Shown here piece by piece: positions 20,930 through 31,590 of a stretch of DNA of 64,000 nucleotides (the first letter of the stretch is position 1; each line of letters opens with the position of its first letter). The position numbers and the translations under genes were made by a program. This stretch comes from Neoceratodus forsteri (taxonomy: Eukaryota; Chordata; Ceratodontiformes; Ceratodontidae): NCBI GenBank assembly GCA_016271365.2, contig CM057453.1, forward strand, positions 500,129,001-500,193,000, in the 5' to 3' direction. The notes beneath the pieces are model-generated. The model had not been told where the DNA came from. It did no database searches and saw nothing but the letters and a program-made list of their open reading frames with translations.

Positions 20930-21755
20930 GGAAAGGGTGAAGGTAGTCCTGCTAAATGCCAGGAGCTTGGGCAATAAAATGCCTGAGCTCCAGGCGATGT
21001 TAACTGAGGAGCAGTGGATGTGGCAGCGGTCACTGAGACTTGGGCCACTGCAAGACATGACTGGGACCTGAACCTGGAGGGTTACACTATGTTCAGGAAG
21101 GACAGGGGAGGAAGGGAGGGGTAGCTATGATAGTCAAAACTGCATTGGCATAGGGGAGTAGGAGAGGCGGAGGGAACCGTGGAGGTGATTTGGGTCACCT
21201 TGATAACAAGGGGAGCAAGAGGAAAAATAGGAGTGGTGTATAGACCCCCTGCCCTGGCGGAGGAGCTGGAGGACAGTCTGGTGGCAGATGTTGGAGACAC
21301 TGCAGACTGAGCAGAGGAAGGTGGTGGTGTTAGGGGACTTAAACATGCCAGGAACAGACTGGGAGACTATGACATCCTCTGTGACCAGGGAACAGAGGTT
21401 GTTGGATGTCTTTCAAGACACGTTCCTAACTCAGCAGGTGAGGGAACCGACCAGGGAGGCACGGGTACTGGATGTGGTCCTGGAAGACAGTGACCAGATT
21501 GGGGGCCTGGAGGTAAGGGACCCATTGGCGGGGAGTGACCATGCCACGGTCTGGTTCTGCCTGGAACTAGAAGGGGTAGAAGGCTGCACAAAGACGGAAA
21601 TAACCGACTTCAGGGGGGCGGATTTTAAGGAAATGGGAAGGATCCTTAAGGAGCATTTGGATGGGATTGGGTCAGACATGGACGCTGATAGTAGGTGGGA
21701 AATCATCAGGAGAGGGTGCAGGATGCTACCAGCACCTGTGCAAGAGTAAGGCAAT
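20930..21755 (+). pseudogene. CR1 ORF2 endonuclease (copy B), broken
   Basis: It starts with VLLNARSLGNKMPELQAML (about 20943-20999), followed by frame changes through 21000-21280. A well-kept segment at 21288-21749 has VVVLGDLNMPGTDWETM, LTQQVREPTREARVLDVVLE and VRDPLAGSDHATVWFCLELE (the SDH catalytic block). The domain nicks the target DNA. The short intervening 21750-22060 region continues the linker between endonuclease and RT. Confidence 0.86.
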
Positions 21756-22059
21756 ACGGTGAGGGCCCAAAAACCCTGTTGGTGGACCAGGGAGGTCCAG
21801 GAGGTGGGGAAAGAAAGCAGCCTATAAGAAATTCAAGTGCTCAAGGAGTGAAAGGGATCGAGGGTACGAGCTGATGGCTAGAAGGGCCACTAGAGTGGTG
21901 AGGCGGCTAAGGCAAGGAAGGCAGAACCTGGCCAGGAAATTAGGAGGGAAAAGGGTTCTTTAGATACATTGGGAAAGACGAAGGGTGAAGGGCAGATTAG
22001 CAGGATTAAATCAGGGAGAGATGGGCACAAGACCCAGGGGAGCAGGCTGAGGTACTAAA

Positions 22060-23480
22060 TGAGTACTTCACCTCAGTTTCACCAGGAAAATGGGGATGCT
22101 GCATCATACATGGGAGGAGACAGAGATAATGAGGAGGGGGACCCTCACCGATCGGCAGGTCTGGGGAGAGGGGGCATCACTGGCAGGTGGGGAGGCAAGC
22201 AGGAGAAGAGGTACCAGAAGTGGAAATCACAGCAGAGAGAGTGAGGGAAGCCCTCAGCTCCCTTAAGACGGAGAAAGCACCGGGGCCGGATAAATTACAT
22301 CCTAGAGTACTGAAGGAACTTGCAGATGTCCTGGCGAAACCCCTGGCAGAGCTTTTCACCATCTCTCTGAGGACAGGGTGGGTGCCCCAAGACTGGAAGG
22401 TGGCGCATGTAGTGCCTATCCACAAGGGGGGATCAAGGGAGCTGGCAGGGAACTACAGGCCTGTCAGCCTGACATCGGTGGTGGGCAAGGTGATGGAGGG
22501 CATTGTCAAGAAGAGGCTAGGGGGGGACCTGGATAAGTCAGGGTGCCTGGACGATGAGACAGCATGGATTCATCCCAGGAAATCGTGTCAGACAAACCTG
22601 GTGGAGTTCTATGACTGGGTGACAAGTGCCTTGGACCTGGGTAGACCAGTGGATGTCCTCTTCTAGACTTCAGCAAGGCATTTGACTCTGTTCCTCACGT
22701 GGGCCTGTTGGATAAGCTGGAGAAATGGGGTGAAACCAGATGATCAGATGGATGGGCAACTGGCTCCAGGACCAGACCCAGAGGGTGCGTAGTTGGTGGG
22801 ATAGTCTCATCCCCAGGAGGGTCATTAGTAGGGTCCCACGAGGATCAGTCCTTGGGCCCTTCTGTTCAACGCCTACGTATCTGACATAAGGACAGAAATC
22901 AGGAGTGAGATGAGTCTCTTGCAGATGACTCAAACTGGGGCAGTGGTGGATGGGGAGGAGGGAGGTGGCCCTGCAGGGGACCTGGAAGGTCTGGAAAGTG
23001 GAAGGCTGAGGTTCAATGCAGGGAAATGCAAGGTACTCCACCGGGGCCAGAAACCCAGGCCAAGTGTACACCCTGGGAAATACTACAAGTCTCAATGGCT
23101 GAGAGGGACCTGGGGTGGTGGTGGATGTCAAGATGAACAACTCTGAGACTTGTAGGAGGGCAGCAGCCAAGGCCAAAAGGATGCTGGGATGCATCACTAG
23201 GGGATCACCTCCAGAAGGAGGAAGTGATACTCCCTCTGTATAACTGCTTGGTGAGGCCGCACCTGGGTACTGTGTGCAGTTTGGAGGCCACACTTAAAGA
23301 GGGACATTAACTCTCTGGAGAGGGTCCAGAGGAGGGCAACCAAAATGATTTGGCTTGGGGACAGGACCTATGAGGAGAGAGGCTCAAGAGCTAAATATGT
23401 ACACATTGGAAGAGAGAAGGGACTGGGGACATGATAGGGTCTTCAGGTACATGAAGGGGTAAATAGGGAGGAACAGTAAG
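22060..23480 (+). pseudogene. CR1 ORF2 reverse transcriptase (copy B), broken
   Basis: The open stretch 22187-22666 contains VREALSSLKTEKAPGPDKLH, LADVLAKPLAELFTISL, GNYRPVSLTSVVGKVMEGI and SCQTNLVEFYDWVTSALD. The palm (DFSKAFDSVPH at about 22665-22700), GPFCSTPTYLT-like and LQMTQT-like (catalytic LxxD) blocks follow in other frames, then RFNAGKCKVLHRGQK and the C-terminal YEERGSRAKYVHIGR segment (about 23370-23420). Multiple single-base frame changes break it. Confidence 0.86.
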
Positions 23481-23833
23481 GGTGCTTGAAGGAAGGAGGA
23501 AGGGGCCACTAGGCGGCATGGGTGGAAGCTGGAGGGGAAGATTCAGGGGAGAAGGAGGAGGTGCTACTTCACTGAGAGGGTGGTGGAGCCAAGGAATGCA
23601 CTACCTAGGGGCTGGTGGAGGCAGAGACAGTGGAGGGGTTCAAGAGGGTGGACAGGCACAGGGAAGGGTTCAGGAAGCAAAATCCAATGCAGCAAGAATA
23701 TCCGGAACTGGGAAGGGAGAAGCCAGAGAAGGCGAGGGGGACAACAAGGTCAGCACCCAGGGTGGGGGCTGACCAAATGAGCAGACACGAAAGACCGTTA
23801 GGCCTATTCTGCTGGCATTTTAGTATGTTAGTA
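23481..23833 (+). other. 3' UTR of CR1 copy B
   Basis: A G-rich tail follows the last ORF2 blocks and ends with gttaggcctattctgctggc followed by attttagtatgttagtatg, the short direct repeats that mark CR1 3' ends. Open frames here are Gly/Arg-rich by composition and have no family motif. Confidence 0.7.
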
Positions 23834-23839
23834 TGCTTG

Positions 23840-25416
23840 GATTTTTCTTAGGAGCTCCAAAAAGGAAGCGATCCTCCGGTTGGGATTTGGGAGAGTCCTT
23901 CAGTTTCTGATCATCTGGTGTGGGTGTTTCCAGGTCGGAATGGGCCATGTCACTATCCAAGTCCGAGGAATCCTGGTCACTCAGAGAGCTGATGGCCGGA
24001 AGCGGCAGTTCCACTGGTCTAGAAATTTCCATAGGCCTGGAAAAATCCCAGGACCTAAGGGTAGGATCTGGATGATTGGCCTGCGTCGGGCCCAGAGGGC
24101 CAGAAGATAGGGAAGGAGCCGACGCAAGAGACCTTGGAGTCGGTGTCGGGGCCATCGGCGGCTGGCGCTTCTCCAGCTCTGACGTGAGCTGTGACTTTGC
24201 TTCTGCCCACCAGTTCTTAAGGACCGTTTGAAGGGCTACTTAAGGCTGGGGTGGAGGGTTATTAAACCCGTAGCTAGGGCATCCGTACTAGGGGTAGTTA
24301 AAGCCCGATGGAGGGTAGCCCGGCACATGGAATCCTGACGCTGGATATTGTGGCGATGGGTATCTTGGCATTGGGTAACTGAGGAGGACAGCCCAGCGAT
24401 GGGTGTCCGTAAGGATTTCCAGGTGGTCCGGATGGAGGGGCCGAAGGAATTGTCAGGTCTGTACCATGTCCAACGGGGTGCTCGGAAGATCTCAATGGAA
24501 GAGGCGGCCGAGAGGGTCCCGAAGGTCCTGTGTCTGGTCCGATGAAGGGCCTAGGAACTGAATTGCTTGAGGGGTCGGAGGGACTATCATCTGGTCCAAC
24601 GCTGGCTCTGGCGCTGAGGCACTGACGGAGAGGGTAACAAAACCCCTGTCAGGGGATGATCTGCCTCCACATCCCCAGCAGGGAGCCAAGGTACTGCTTC
24701 TCCCGCGGTAAAGGAGAGGAAGGGAGTAGTCCTCGCCAGGTGCATATCTAACGTCAGCTGTGCAGTCACCTCTTAGTCAGACCTGTTATCGGGGCCTGAC
24801 GGAGGATCCGGGGCTGGGCGTCCGTCGGAGGAGACAATGGGCAGCTTAGCAGCCACAGCCACGCAAGTATCGGCGGAGCCGGACCTCGATTTACCTGTCC
24901 CACTCGTACCACTAGGCCCTGAAATCTTGGAGGCCGCAGAGGAGGTGGGTGCCTCCTGCTCTAGGGAGGCTCCCGTCGGGCTCAAGCCCGGGTCAGACGG
25001 GTAGGTCGACAGACGTTTAGGAGCCACCAAAGTGGTCATCGAAGGCGAGTCCCCCGGAGGGGATGTTACCTGAATGGCTGCAACTCCAGTGGGAGGCAGT
25101 GGAATGGCTGGGGACCCTTCCCAGTCCCGATGTCTCTCCTTGTCCTTCTTCTTCTTATAGTGGCCCTCTGGAGAGGACAACGATTGCCTGAGTTTCTTCA
25201 GCTCCTTCTCCATATTGCCCATTTTTTCTTTTAAAAGATGGGCTTCCAGAGACTGCTGCCTATGTTTATGTGTGGCCGCGTTAAACTTCTGGCAATGCTC
25301 GCACCCTTCCACCTTATGGCCTGGGCCCAGGCAAGAAAGGAAAATTAATGGCTGTCCTTGTGAGGGAGCCGAGTTCCACAGGAGTCGCATTTGTTCTTAT
25401 GTGATTCTGAAGGCAT
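23840..25416 (-). pseudogene. DIRS-1 gag, N-terminal half
   Basis: The start codon is at 25416 (minus strand), 180 bp inside the TATA-like box. The first residues include a CxxC (KNKCDSCGTRLPHKDSH). After a frame change come CLGPGHKVEGCEHCQKF and then a helical basic region (KEKMGNMEKELKKLRQSL). The middle (24160-24770) is Pro/Ser-rich with frame changes, and 24155-23840 reads DQDSSDLDSDMAHSDLETP, RFLFGAPKKNPS. The Cys/His set CxxC...H...C(x2)CLGxxH...CxxC is shared with DIRS-3 (37540-37640) and DIRS-2 (45230-45330). It probably binds nucleic acid. Confidence 0.78.
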
Positions 25417-25558
25417 GGGCAACGACATACACAATGATTTTTGTTAAACAAAAAACGCGAAATATACAGATAAATAGTAAAACTGTTAGACTAACACTCA
25501 TCCAAGATGGCGTCGACTAGCAGTGTCTTCCGCGAGGTCCAACATGCGCAAGTCAACG

Positions 25559-25641
25559 GCGGGAAAGAACTGGAAGGTGGGCGTGGGGACCACTCCTTAT
25601 ATAGCATCATGCTGACGTCCGTGAAGTGACGTCGGGGGCAG
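25559..25641 (-). promoter_or_regulatory. DIRS-1 5' inverted repeat with CRE and TATA motifs
   Basis: Inverted counterpart of 10917-11000. Reading the minus strand: tgacgtc-type CRE half sites (25627-25633 and 25613-25619), then gctatataagg (25605-25595), then 180 bp to the gag start at 25416. This is a textbook spacing for a Pol II promoter. The same word order (CRE-like, TATA-like) survives in weaker form in DIRS-3 (about 37836-37880) and DIRS-2 (about 45537-45580). The repeat is cut off at 25641 before its outer ctagctag part. Confidence 0.7.
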
Positions 25642-25904
25642 TTACATAAGAACTTACCATAACAGTAGATCTTCGAGAGAAGCTCTTGCACCAGATCACA
25701 CCTGTAGGACTAAGCCATCAGTTGCCAGGACCACGCAGAAAACTTCTAGCTAGCAGTCCACCACAGGGGACTGTGAACAGTCTATGCGAGCTGTTGACAT
25801 CATCCTAATCTTTAAAGGTAGGCGGTCCCCCACACCTATCTCAGTTCTCCTGCCAGAGATGCCAACCAGGCAGTGAATGGAGAACCAAAGAGGTACCTGA
25901 GAGC
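25642..25904 (-). repeat. 3' inverted repeat of DIRS-2
   Basis: It begins cagttacataagaactta and contains acagtagatcttcgagaga, agaagctcttgcacc and acttctagctagcag. The first 50 bp are the reverse complement of 30627-30678, the internal complementary region of the same element on the far side of CR1 copy C. The border with CR1 copy C is at about 25904. Confidence 0.75.
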
Positions 25905-25930
25905 CAAACGAAAGGCAGAAGTAGTGTGAG

Positions 25931-26310
25931 AGCTTGGCAGAAGACTCCAGGAGAAAGGACTGCTGTGTGACTGAACTTCTCTGCTGGGACTAAATTAGAA
26001 GAACTTTTGTATTTAGACCTTTAATTTAAGGTAAAAAAACTATCATACAAAACAAAAAAAAGTGTGTGTTTGGGTTAACTGAACTGAATGGGTAACTGAA
26101 AAGTCATCTAGGTGTAAATTCAGGTGACTGAAAGGACTTAACTATTGTGAGGTTTAAATTACTTGTAGAAAGATCTGGTAAGTAGGGGAGTGGCTTAGCT
26201 AGAAGGAAGCTACATTTAAAGACTGCCTTAGAAAGATTCTGCTAATAGCTTGGCAGAAGACTCCAGGAGAAAGGACTGCTGTGTAACTGAATTTCTCTAC
26301 TGGGACTATA
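25931..26310 (+). promoter_or_regulatory. 5'-UTR tandem units of CR1 copy C
   Basis: The word agcttggcagaagactccag lies at 25931 and again at 26247, a period of 316 bp, and in both places continues to ctctactgggacta or ctctgctgggacta. The first copy is the end of a truncated unit; the second is the end of a complete one. Unit content (ctagaaggaagc, tggcttagctagaagg, T/A-rich tract) matches the units of copy A read on its own strand. The unique leader starts tattgccctcc in both copies. Confidence 0.75.
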
Positions 26311-26659
26311 TTGCCCTCCTTCCCTTCCCTCCACCCCCCTACCCAAAGCTAGTTCTATTTTTATAGGCACAGGATTTGACTGACAACAGGAACTTCCTGT
26401 TTAGGGGCAGGAAGTGAGTGATCACAGAACCACCAAGGACCCACCATCCTAGAAGGGCAAGAGTAGCTCTCCGGCCCCCTCTAGCTGCTGGAGGTCTGCC
26501 TCTGAACAAGTAAGCGGTCTACTGAGAAATATAGGATATTCTTGTCTCAGAACAGGACAATCAGGAGCTTAAAGGGCACACAGGCAGAAAGTAAGGAGAG
26601 AGAGAGAAAAAAAACAGAGGAAAGAGTAAGGATTGCAAACAGTTAAGGGGCCAGAAATA

Positions 26660-27575
26660 AGACATGATTGGAGTGGTGCAGTGCAGTGGCTGTGGAGCAG
26701 CAGTCTTCGGGAGATGTTCTGGAGGATGCGGTGTTGTCCATCTGCAGGCACCTCTCTGGGCTGAGGAGGAGGTTGCTCATCTCCAGGCTGAGTTGGCCAG
26801 GATTTGTGGGACCTCCTCTTCCATCCAGGGACCACCAGTGCCACTGCCGTTGCCTCAGAGGTTGCCAAGAAAGAGGAGCGGTTGGACCACAGTGGGCTCA
26901 GGGAGGGTGAGGGTGGTGGAACAGAGGCACATCCCTCCAGTTGTACCTCTCCACAATTCCTATGCCATTCTGGCAAAGTGTGGTTCCTCTATGGAGGCAC
27001 CTACAGTGGAGACCAAGGAGGATGCTGGGAACCTCCACAAAGGGAGACCCACAGGAGGGTGGCAGGGGACCCTGCAGGGGAGAAACAACTCCTGGTGGGG
27101 ACTCCATTGTTAGGAAGATAGAACTGGCAAGGAAGGGAGAGGGAGGTGGTGCCTGCCTGGCGCCATGGCTTGAGGGACAGGAGCGAATCCTCAGGATTGC
27201 TGGAGCAGCTGCACAGGGAAGGAGCTGGATGTCATTGTCCACTTAGGGACAAATGACCTGGCTAAGAAAGGGATTAGAAGTGCAGGAAGAGTTTGTGGAA
27301 TTGGGAGAGGCCTTAGTCAAGTAGCACGCACGGTAACCTTCTCGGAGGTGCTACCCATCTATGGCATAGGAGAGGCAAGGGTGTTCCGTACCATGGGATT
27401 CAATCAGTGGTTGAAAAACTGGTGTAGAGCTCAGGGATTTGGCTTCATTGGGGACTGGGGGTCCACCTGGAGTGATGCAAGCCTATACTGGCATGATGGG
27501 CTGCATCTGTCCGGGAGGGGAACCAGGATCCTAGGTGATAGGTTTAAATGCTTCATTGGCAAGCTTTTAAACTAG
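26660..27575 (+). pseudogene. CR1 ORF1 with esterase domain (copy C)
   Basis: It begins around 26664 with CSGCGAAVFG- and SICRHLSGLRRRLL-like pieces (the CxxC plus coil of copy A). A Pro/Gly-rich linker follows, then LSTLGTNDLAKKG (about 27235-27275) as the esterase GxND block. The frame 27348-27575 gives NQWLKNWCRAQGFGFIGDW followed by DGLHLSGRGTRILGDRFKCF, the Asp-x-x-His block, ending at 27575. The copy shows more frame changes than copy A but ends at the same residue. Confidence 0.8.
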
Positions 27576-27686
27576 CCAAGGGGGGAGGCACTGGAAAGGA
27601 GCAGGAAAATCTAGCCCCCAAACAATCACGGTAGTAAGTGTGGCAAACACCAACATGGAGGTGTCGATAGGAGAAGGGCAGGGTAA

Positions 27687-28610
27687 ATGGAGAAAGTGAC
27701 AAAGGCAAGAAGGACAGGGATGGGGCAAAGGGATAAGGCCATCAGGAAATGGAGGGTAATGAGTACCAATGCCCGTAGTCTGGGCAACAAGCTCCCTGAG
27801 CTGGTGGCCTTAATGGAAGAGGATGCCTGGATATGTAGCAGTCACAGAAACATGGTACACAGAGAACCATGACTGGGATGTTAACATACCAGGGTACATA
27901 ACCTACAGGAGAGACAGGCAGGGGAGAAGGGGAGGAGTAGCTCTCTATGTAAAGGAAGGGATAAAAGCAACTGAACAAAAGAGTAAACAGGAGGAGGCGG
28001 CACTGTGGGTCACCTTAGAGACTGGAAAGGCACCACAATCCGCAAGGGTTGTGTACAGACCCCCATGTCAGGGGAAGGAATGGACAAGGATATGATGGAA
28101 GGCATTCTTAGTATGGCAGAGAAAGGAGATACTGTTGATGGGAGACCTGAATATGCCAGATGTTAACTGGAGCACATTTGCTGCAGCAACATCCAAGAGC
28201 AGGGCCATTCTTGGGCCTACAGGTGGCAGGCATTAGACAGCTAGTTTCAGAACCCACTCGTGAGGAGCAATCTTAGACCCGTGCTCTCAAAGCGGGGCAG
28301 TGAGAGGATCTCAGATCTAGAAGTGGGTTGCCATCTGGGGACAAGTGACCATCAAACAGTGTGGTTCACGTTAAACTCAGCTACAGAGTCAAGCCATACA
28401 AAAGTGAGGGTACTGGACTTTAGGAGGGCTGACTTTGGCAAGATGGGAGAGTGCCTCAGAAAAGCACTAGCAAACAGGCTAGAAGGAGGTGTGGAGCAAC
28501 AATGGGAATTATCAAACTGCCATCACAGAGGCAACAAGCCTTGTGTGAAGCAAATAAACAAATCAAACGAAAGAAAAAGCCACTATGGTTCTCAAGAGAG
28601 GTGGCTGTGA
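27687..28610 (+). pseudogene. CR1 ORF2 endonuclease (copy C), broken
   Basis: It starts MEKVTKARRTG and has RKWRVMSTNARSLGNKLPEL, a frame change, VTETWYTENHDWDVNIPG, VALYVKEGIKATEQKSKQ, then MGDLNMPDVNWS (about 28137-28175, a better-kept GD-N-MP than in copy A) and LGTSDHQTVWF (about 28337-28370). The catalytic SDH is present. The frames are interrupted near 27820, 28095 and 28240. Confidence 0.87.
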
Positions 28611-28779
28611 AAGTCAAGAAGAAAAGATAGCATTCCAGAAGTATAAGGAAACACAGAAGGAGAAGGACAGAGAGCTGTACCAGTTAAGGCAGAAAGAAGC
28701 AGGGAGGGAAGTCAGAATAGCAAAGGCCCAAACTGAGGAAAGATAGCCAACTCAGTTAGAAGGGGATAAAACCTTTTAT

Positions 28780-30290
28780 AGGTATATCAGCGTAGAAAGA
28801 CAAAGGAGGATAGTGAGGCTGAACAGAATAAACGGTGGGTGGGCAGAGGAGGACAGTGAAAAAGCAGGAATACTGAATGAATATTTCTGCTCAGTATTCT
28901 ACAAAGAGGAGGGATGTGCCTAATCCAACTAACAGAAGCACTCTTGATAGGTGTCGATCCCAGTCCTTTCACAGAAGAAAGGGTTCTGCAAGAACTCCTA
29001 AAACTGAAGGTGGACAAAGCAATGGGTCCTGATGGAATTCACCCCAGAATTCTAAAAGAATTAAGGAAGGAACTAGTGAAACCACTGGCTACTCTTTTTA
29101 ATAAATCATGGGAGGATGGTGTGGTACCTGAGGACTGGAGGAAGGCGGATGTGATTCCCCTTCACAAAAGTGGGACCAAGACAGAGGCAGGAAACTACAG
29201 ACCTGTCAGTCTGACCTCTGTGGTAGGGAAAGTGATGGAGTCACTTCTGAAGGAAAGAATAGTTGAGTACCTAGAGGTCAGTGGAGCACAGGATCCAAGG
29301 CAGCATGGGTTCACAGCGGAAGGTCATGTCAGATGAATCTAATAGATTTCTTTGACTGGGTGACCAAAGTAGTAGACCAGGGAGGGGCTGGGACATGGCC
29401 TACCTAGACTTTAGCAAGGCATTTGACACAGTCCCACACAAAGATTATTAGTCAAATTAACCAGCCTGGGAGTGGGTCCCAGGGTGGTAGCCTAAGTAAA
29501 ACATTGGCTGGACAACAGGACACAGAAGGTAATTGTAAATGGAGTCCACTCTGAAGAAAGGCGGTTACTAGTGGGGTACCGCGAGGTGTTCAGTATTGGG
29601 TCCAGTCCTTTTAATGTCTTCATCAGTGGCATTGCAGAGAGGACTGGAAGGAAAAGTATGCCTTTGCAGATGACACAAAGATCTGCAACAGGGTTGATAC
29701 ACAAGGAGGCGTGAAAGGATGAAAGGGACTTGGCAAGGTTGGAGGAATGGTCAGACGATGGCAGCTAGATTCAATGCAAAAGTGCAAATAATGCACCTGG
29801 GAAACAAGAACCCAGGGGAAGAATACACAATGGGTGGGGAGGTAGTAACAACAACAAAACAGGAAAGGGACCTGGGGTAATCATATCAGATGACCTAAGG
29901 TTAGAAGCAATGTGAAAAGGCAGTAGGAGGGCCGGGGTATACTGGGATGTATAGGGAGAGGCATCAGCAGCAGAAAACAGGAAGTTGTTATCCCTCTGTA
30001 CAGATAGTTGGTGAGACCCCATCTGGAATACTGTGTCCAGTTCTGGAGACCCCATCTCTGCAAGGACATAGACAGGATAGACGCAGTCCAGAGGAGGGCA
30101 ACTAAAATGGTGCAGGGTCTGCAAGAGAAGCCATATGAGGAGAGACTAAAGGAGCTTAATATGTATACCCTTGAGGAAAGAAGGGAGAGGGGGGACATGA
30201 TAGAAACGTTCAAGTACCTCAAGGGAATCAACAAAGTCCAAGAGGGTAGCATCTTTCAGAAAAAGAGACTTGCAAGAACAAGGTGACACA
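28780..30290 (+). pseudogene. CR1 ORF2 reverse transcriptase (copy C), broken
   Basis: 28914-29336 gives LQELLKLKVDKAMGPDGIHP, LKELRKELVKPLATLFNKSW, VPEDWRKADVIPLHKSG and NYRPVSLTSVVGKVMESLL. Later blocks are in shifted frames: MAYLDFSKAFDTVPH (about 29395-29445) and CLCRWHKDLQQG-like sequence over the FADDT site (about 29662). The C-terminal [17 protein letters not shown] and [19 protein letters not shown] (30008-30260) are intact. The best-kept part is the 3' end, typical of LINE copies. Confidence 0.87.
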
Positions 30291-30577
30291 ATTTAAAGAT
30301 AGAAGGAGGGCGGTTCAGGGCAATATGAGGAAGTATTATTTCACAGAGAGGTAGTGGATGCATGGAACAGCCTTCCTGAGGAAGTTGTGTGAGTCTAAAA
30401 CTGTGGGAGAATTCAAGAATGCATGGGACAGACATAGGCAATTCTTGTGGGGGCAGGAAGATATAGGCTGTTGGTTAAATAGGATCTGCGGCCTATCCTG
30501 TAGGTGAAATGGGCAGACTAGATGGGCCTAGCGGTCCTTATCTGCCATCAAAGTCTATGTTTCTATGTTTCTATGAG

Positions 30578-31590
30578 AGAAACAAAGAACAGGAAGGGAA
30601 GGAGGGAGGGAGGAGAAGCAGGGCCTGCTGCAAGCTTCTCTTGAAGATCTGTTACAGTAAGTTCTTATGTAACTGTACCATCTTACTTAAAGGAAGGCTC
30701 TTGCAGCAGGCCAACACCAGTAGGACTGAGGCCCAAGCAGGATAGGACCAGGAAAAAACAGTAACAGAAGGAGGAAGGGTAGTAGCCAATAGCTCAAGAG
30801 AGAAGGCCCTGAAGAACTGCGAGGCTAAAATTGGCCCTGCACCGAGAGGCAATGTCCAGACTGTAATGGTTGATGAAGGTGTGGACAGAACTCCAAGTGG
30901 CAGCTGCACAGATGTCCACAGCAGACACATTTCTGAAACAAGCCATGGAGGCAGCCATACTCCTGGAATGGCCCTTCACCACTCCCAGAAGGTCCTTCTT
31001 GTACCTACGGTAGCAATAAACTATGCAACTGACTAACCACTTAGACAAACACTGTTTGGAAACTGGAGTGCCCTCTCTCTTAGGGACAAACAAAACAAAC
31101 AACTGGTCAGACTTCCTCAAAGTCTTATTCCAGTGAGTGTAGTAACGCAAGATTCTATGAACATCCAAAGTATGGAGCAAAGCCTCCCCCTGATTAGAGT
31201 ACTCAAGATAAACCGGTAGGTGGATGGATTGGTTATGGGTAAACTCTGACACCACCTTGGGAAGAAACTAAGGATTGGTATGCAGACACCCTGTCTTTGT
31301 GGAAAACTAAACAAGGCTCTTTCCACATGAGAGACTGAAGCTTGGAAATCCTTTGAGAAGAAATAACAGCAGCTAAAAGAGTGCTTTACACGACAGAAGG
31401 CACAGCTCGCAGTGGCTCTAGTAGAGGGTTTCTAGCAGCCACCAGGACATCTGCAATCAGAGAGGACACTCCCAAGCAGGTGATAGCTAGGTCTGCAGGA
31501 GCCACTCATGATGATACAGAGACTTTAGATCCAGATGGACCAGGGTGCCCTGTTCCTGAGAGAGCAAGTCGGTGCACAGGGGTAAGGGCA
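30578..31590 (-). pseudogene. DIRS-2 internal complementary region and tyrosine recombinase
   Basis: 30620-30740 is the complementary region (aagatctgttacagtaagtt). 30652-31255 on the minus strand encodes LPVYLEYSNQGEALLHTL, CLSKWLVSCIVYCYRRYKK, VVKGHSRSMAASMACFRN, NVSAVDICAAATWSSVHTF and INHYSLDI. The H-S-x-x/R block (GHSRS) is one residue short of the intact HSTR seen in DIRS-4, and the tyrosine is present. Upstream, from 31381, about 290 bp of the arm domain is deleted and the spacer follows (tctgcaggagccactcatg). Confidence 0.84.

Larger units (their letters stand above)
18026..23833 (+). mobile_element. Full-length CR1 LINE inserted in DIRS-1 gag (copy B)
   Basis: 5.8 kb, opposite in orientation to its host element. 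It is flanked by a direct repeat tgcttg (18020-18025 and 23834-23839), read as a target-site duplication. Order: tandem 5' units (18026-18858), unique leader, ORF1 (about 19285-20730), ORF2 endonuclease (about 20930-21755), reverse transcriptase (22060-23480), 3' UTR, and terminal repeats ttagtatgttagtatg. It belongs to a different subfamily from copies A and C (endonuclease block GDLNMPGTDWE rather than LNMPDVNWS) and is G-rich throughout. Confidence 0.9.
10810..25641 (-). mobile_element. DIRS-1: tyrosine-recombinase retrotransposon with two nested insertions
   Basis: Minus-strand order: 5' inverted repeat with promoter motifs (25641-25559), gag (25416-23840 and 18018-17155), reverse transcriptase (17040-16177), RNase H (16150-15574), spacer, tyrosine recombinase (15049-14420 and 11610-11208), internal complementary region (about 11200-11080) and 3' inverted repeat (about 11000-10810). 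Removing CR1 copy B (18026-23833) and the insert at about 11556-14420 leaves about 6.2 kb, normal for DIRS. The 5' inverted repeat is cut short at 25641, where DIRS-2 begins. All frames carry stops. Confidence 0.88.
25905..30577 (+). mobile_element. CR1 LINE in the DIRS-2 end (copy C)
   Basis: Nearly complete CR1 of the same subfamily as copy A: 5' units (25931-26310), leader, ORF1 (26660-27575), ORF2 endonuclease (27687-28610), RT (28780-30290) and 3' end at 30577 with gtttctatgtttctatg. The flanks on both sides are the inverted-repeat and complementary region of one DIRS, which dates this copy after DIRS-2. A short repeat gagag(a/c)c?aaac-like flanks both ends but is too degraded to call a target duplication. 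Confidence 0.88.

Noticed and set aside
23482..23851. Gly/Arg-rich RNA-binding protein
   Set aside because: It is the G-rich 3' UTR of CR1 copy B read in three frames.
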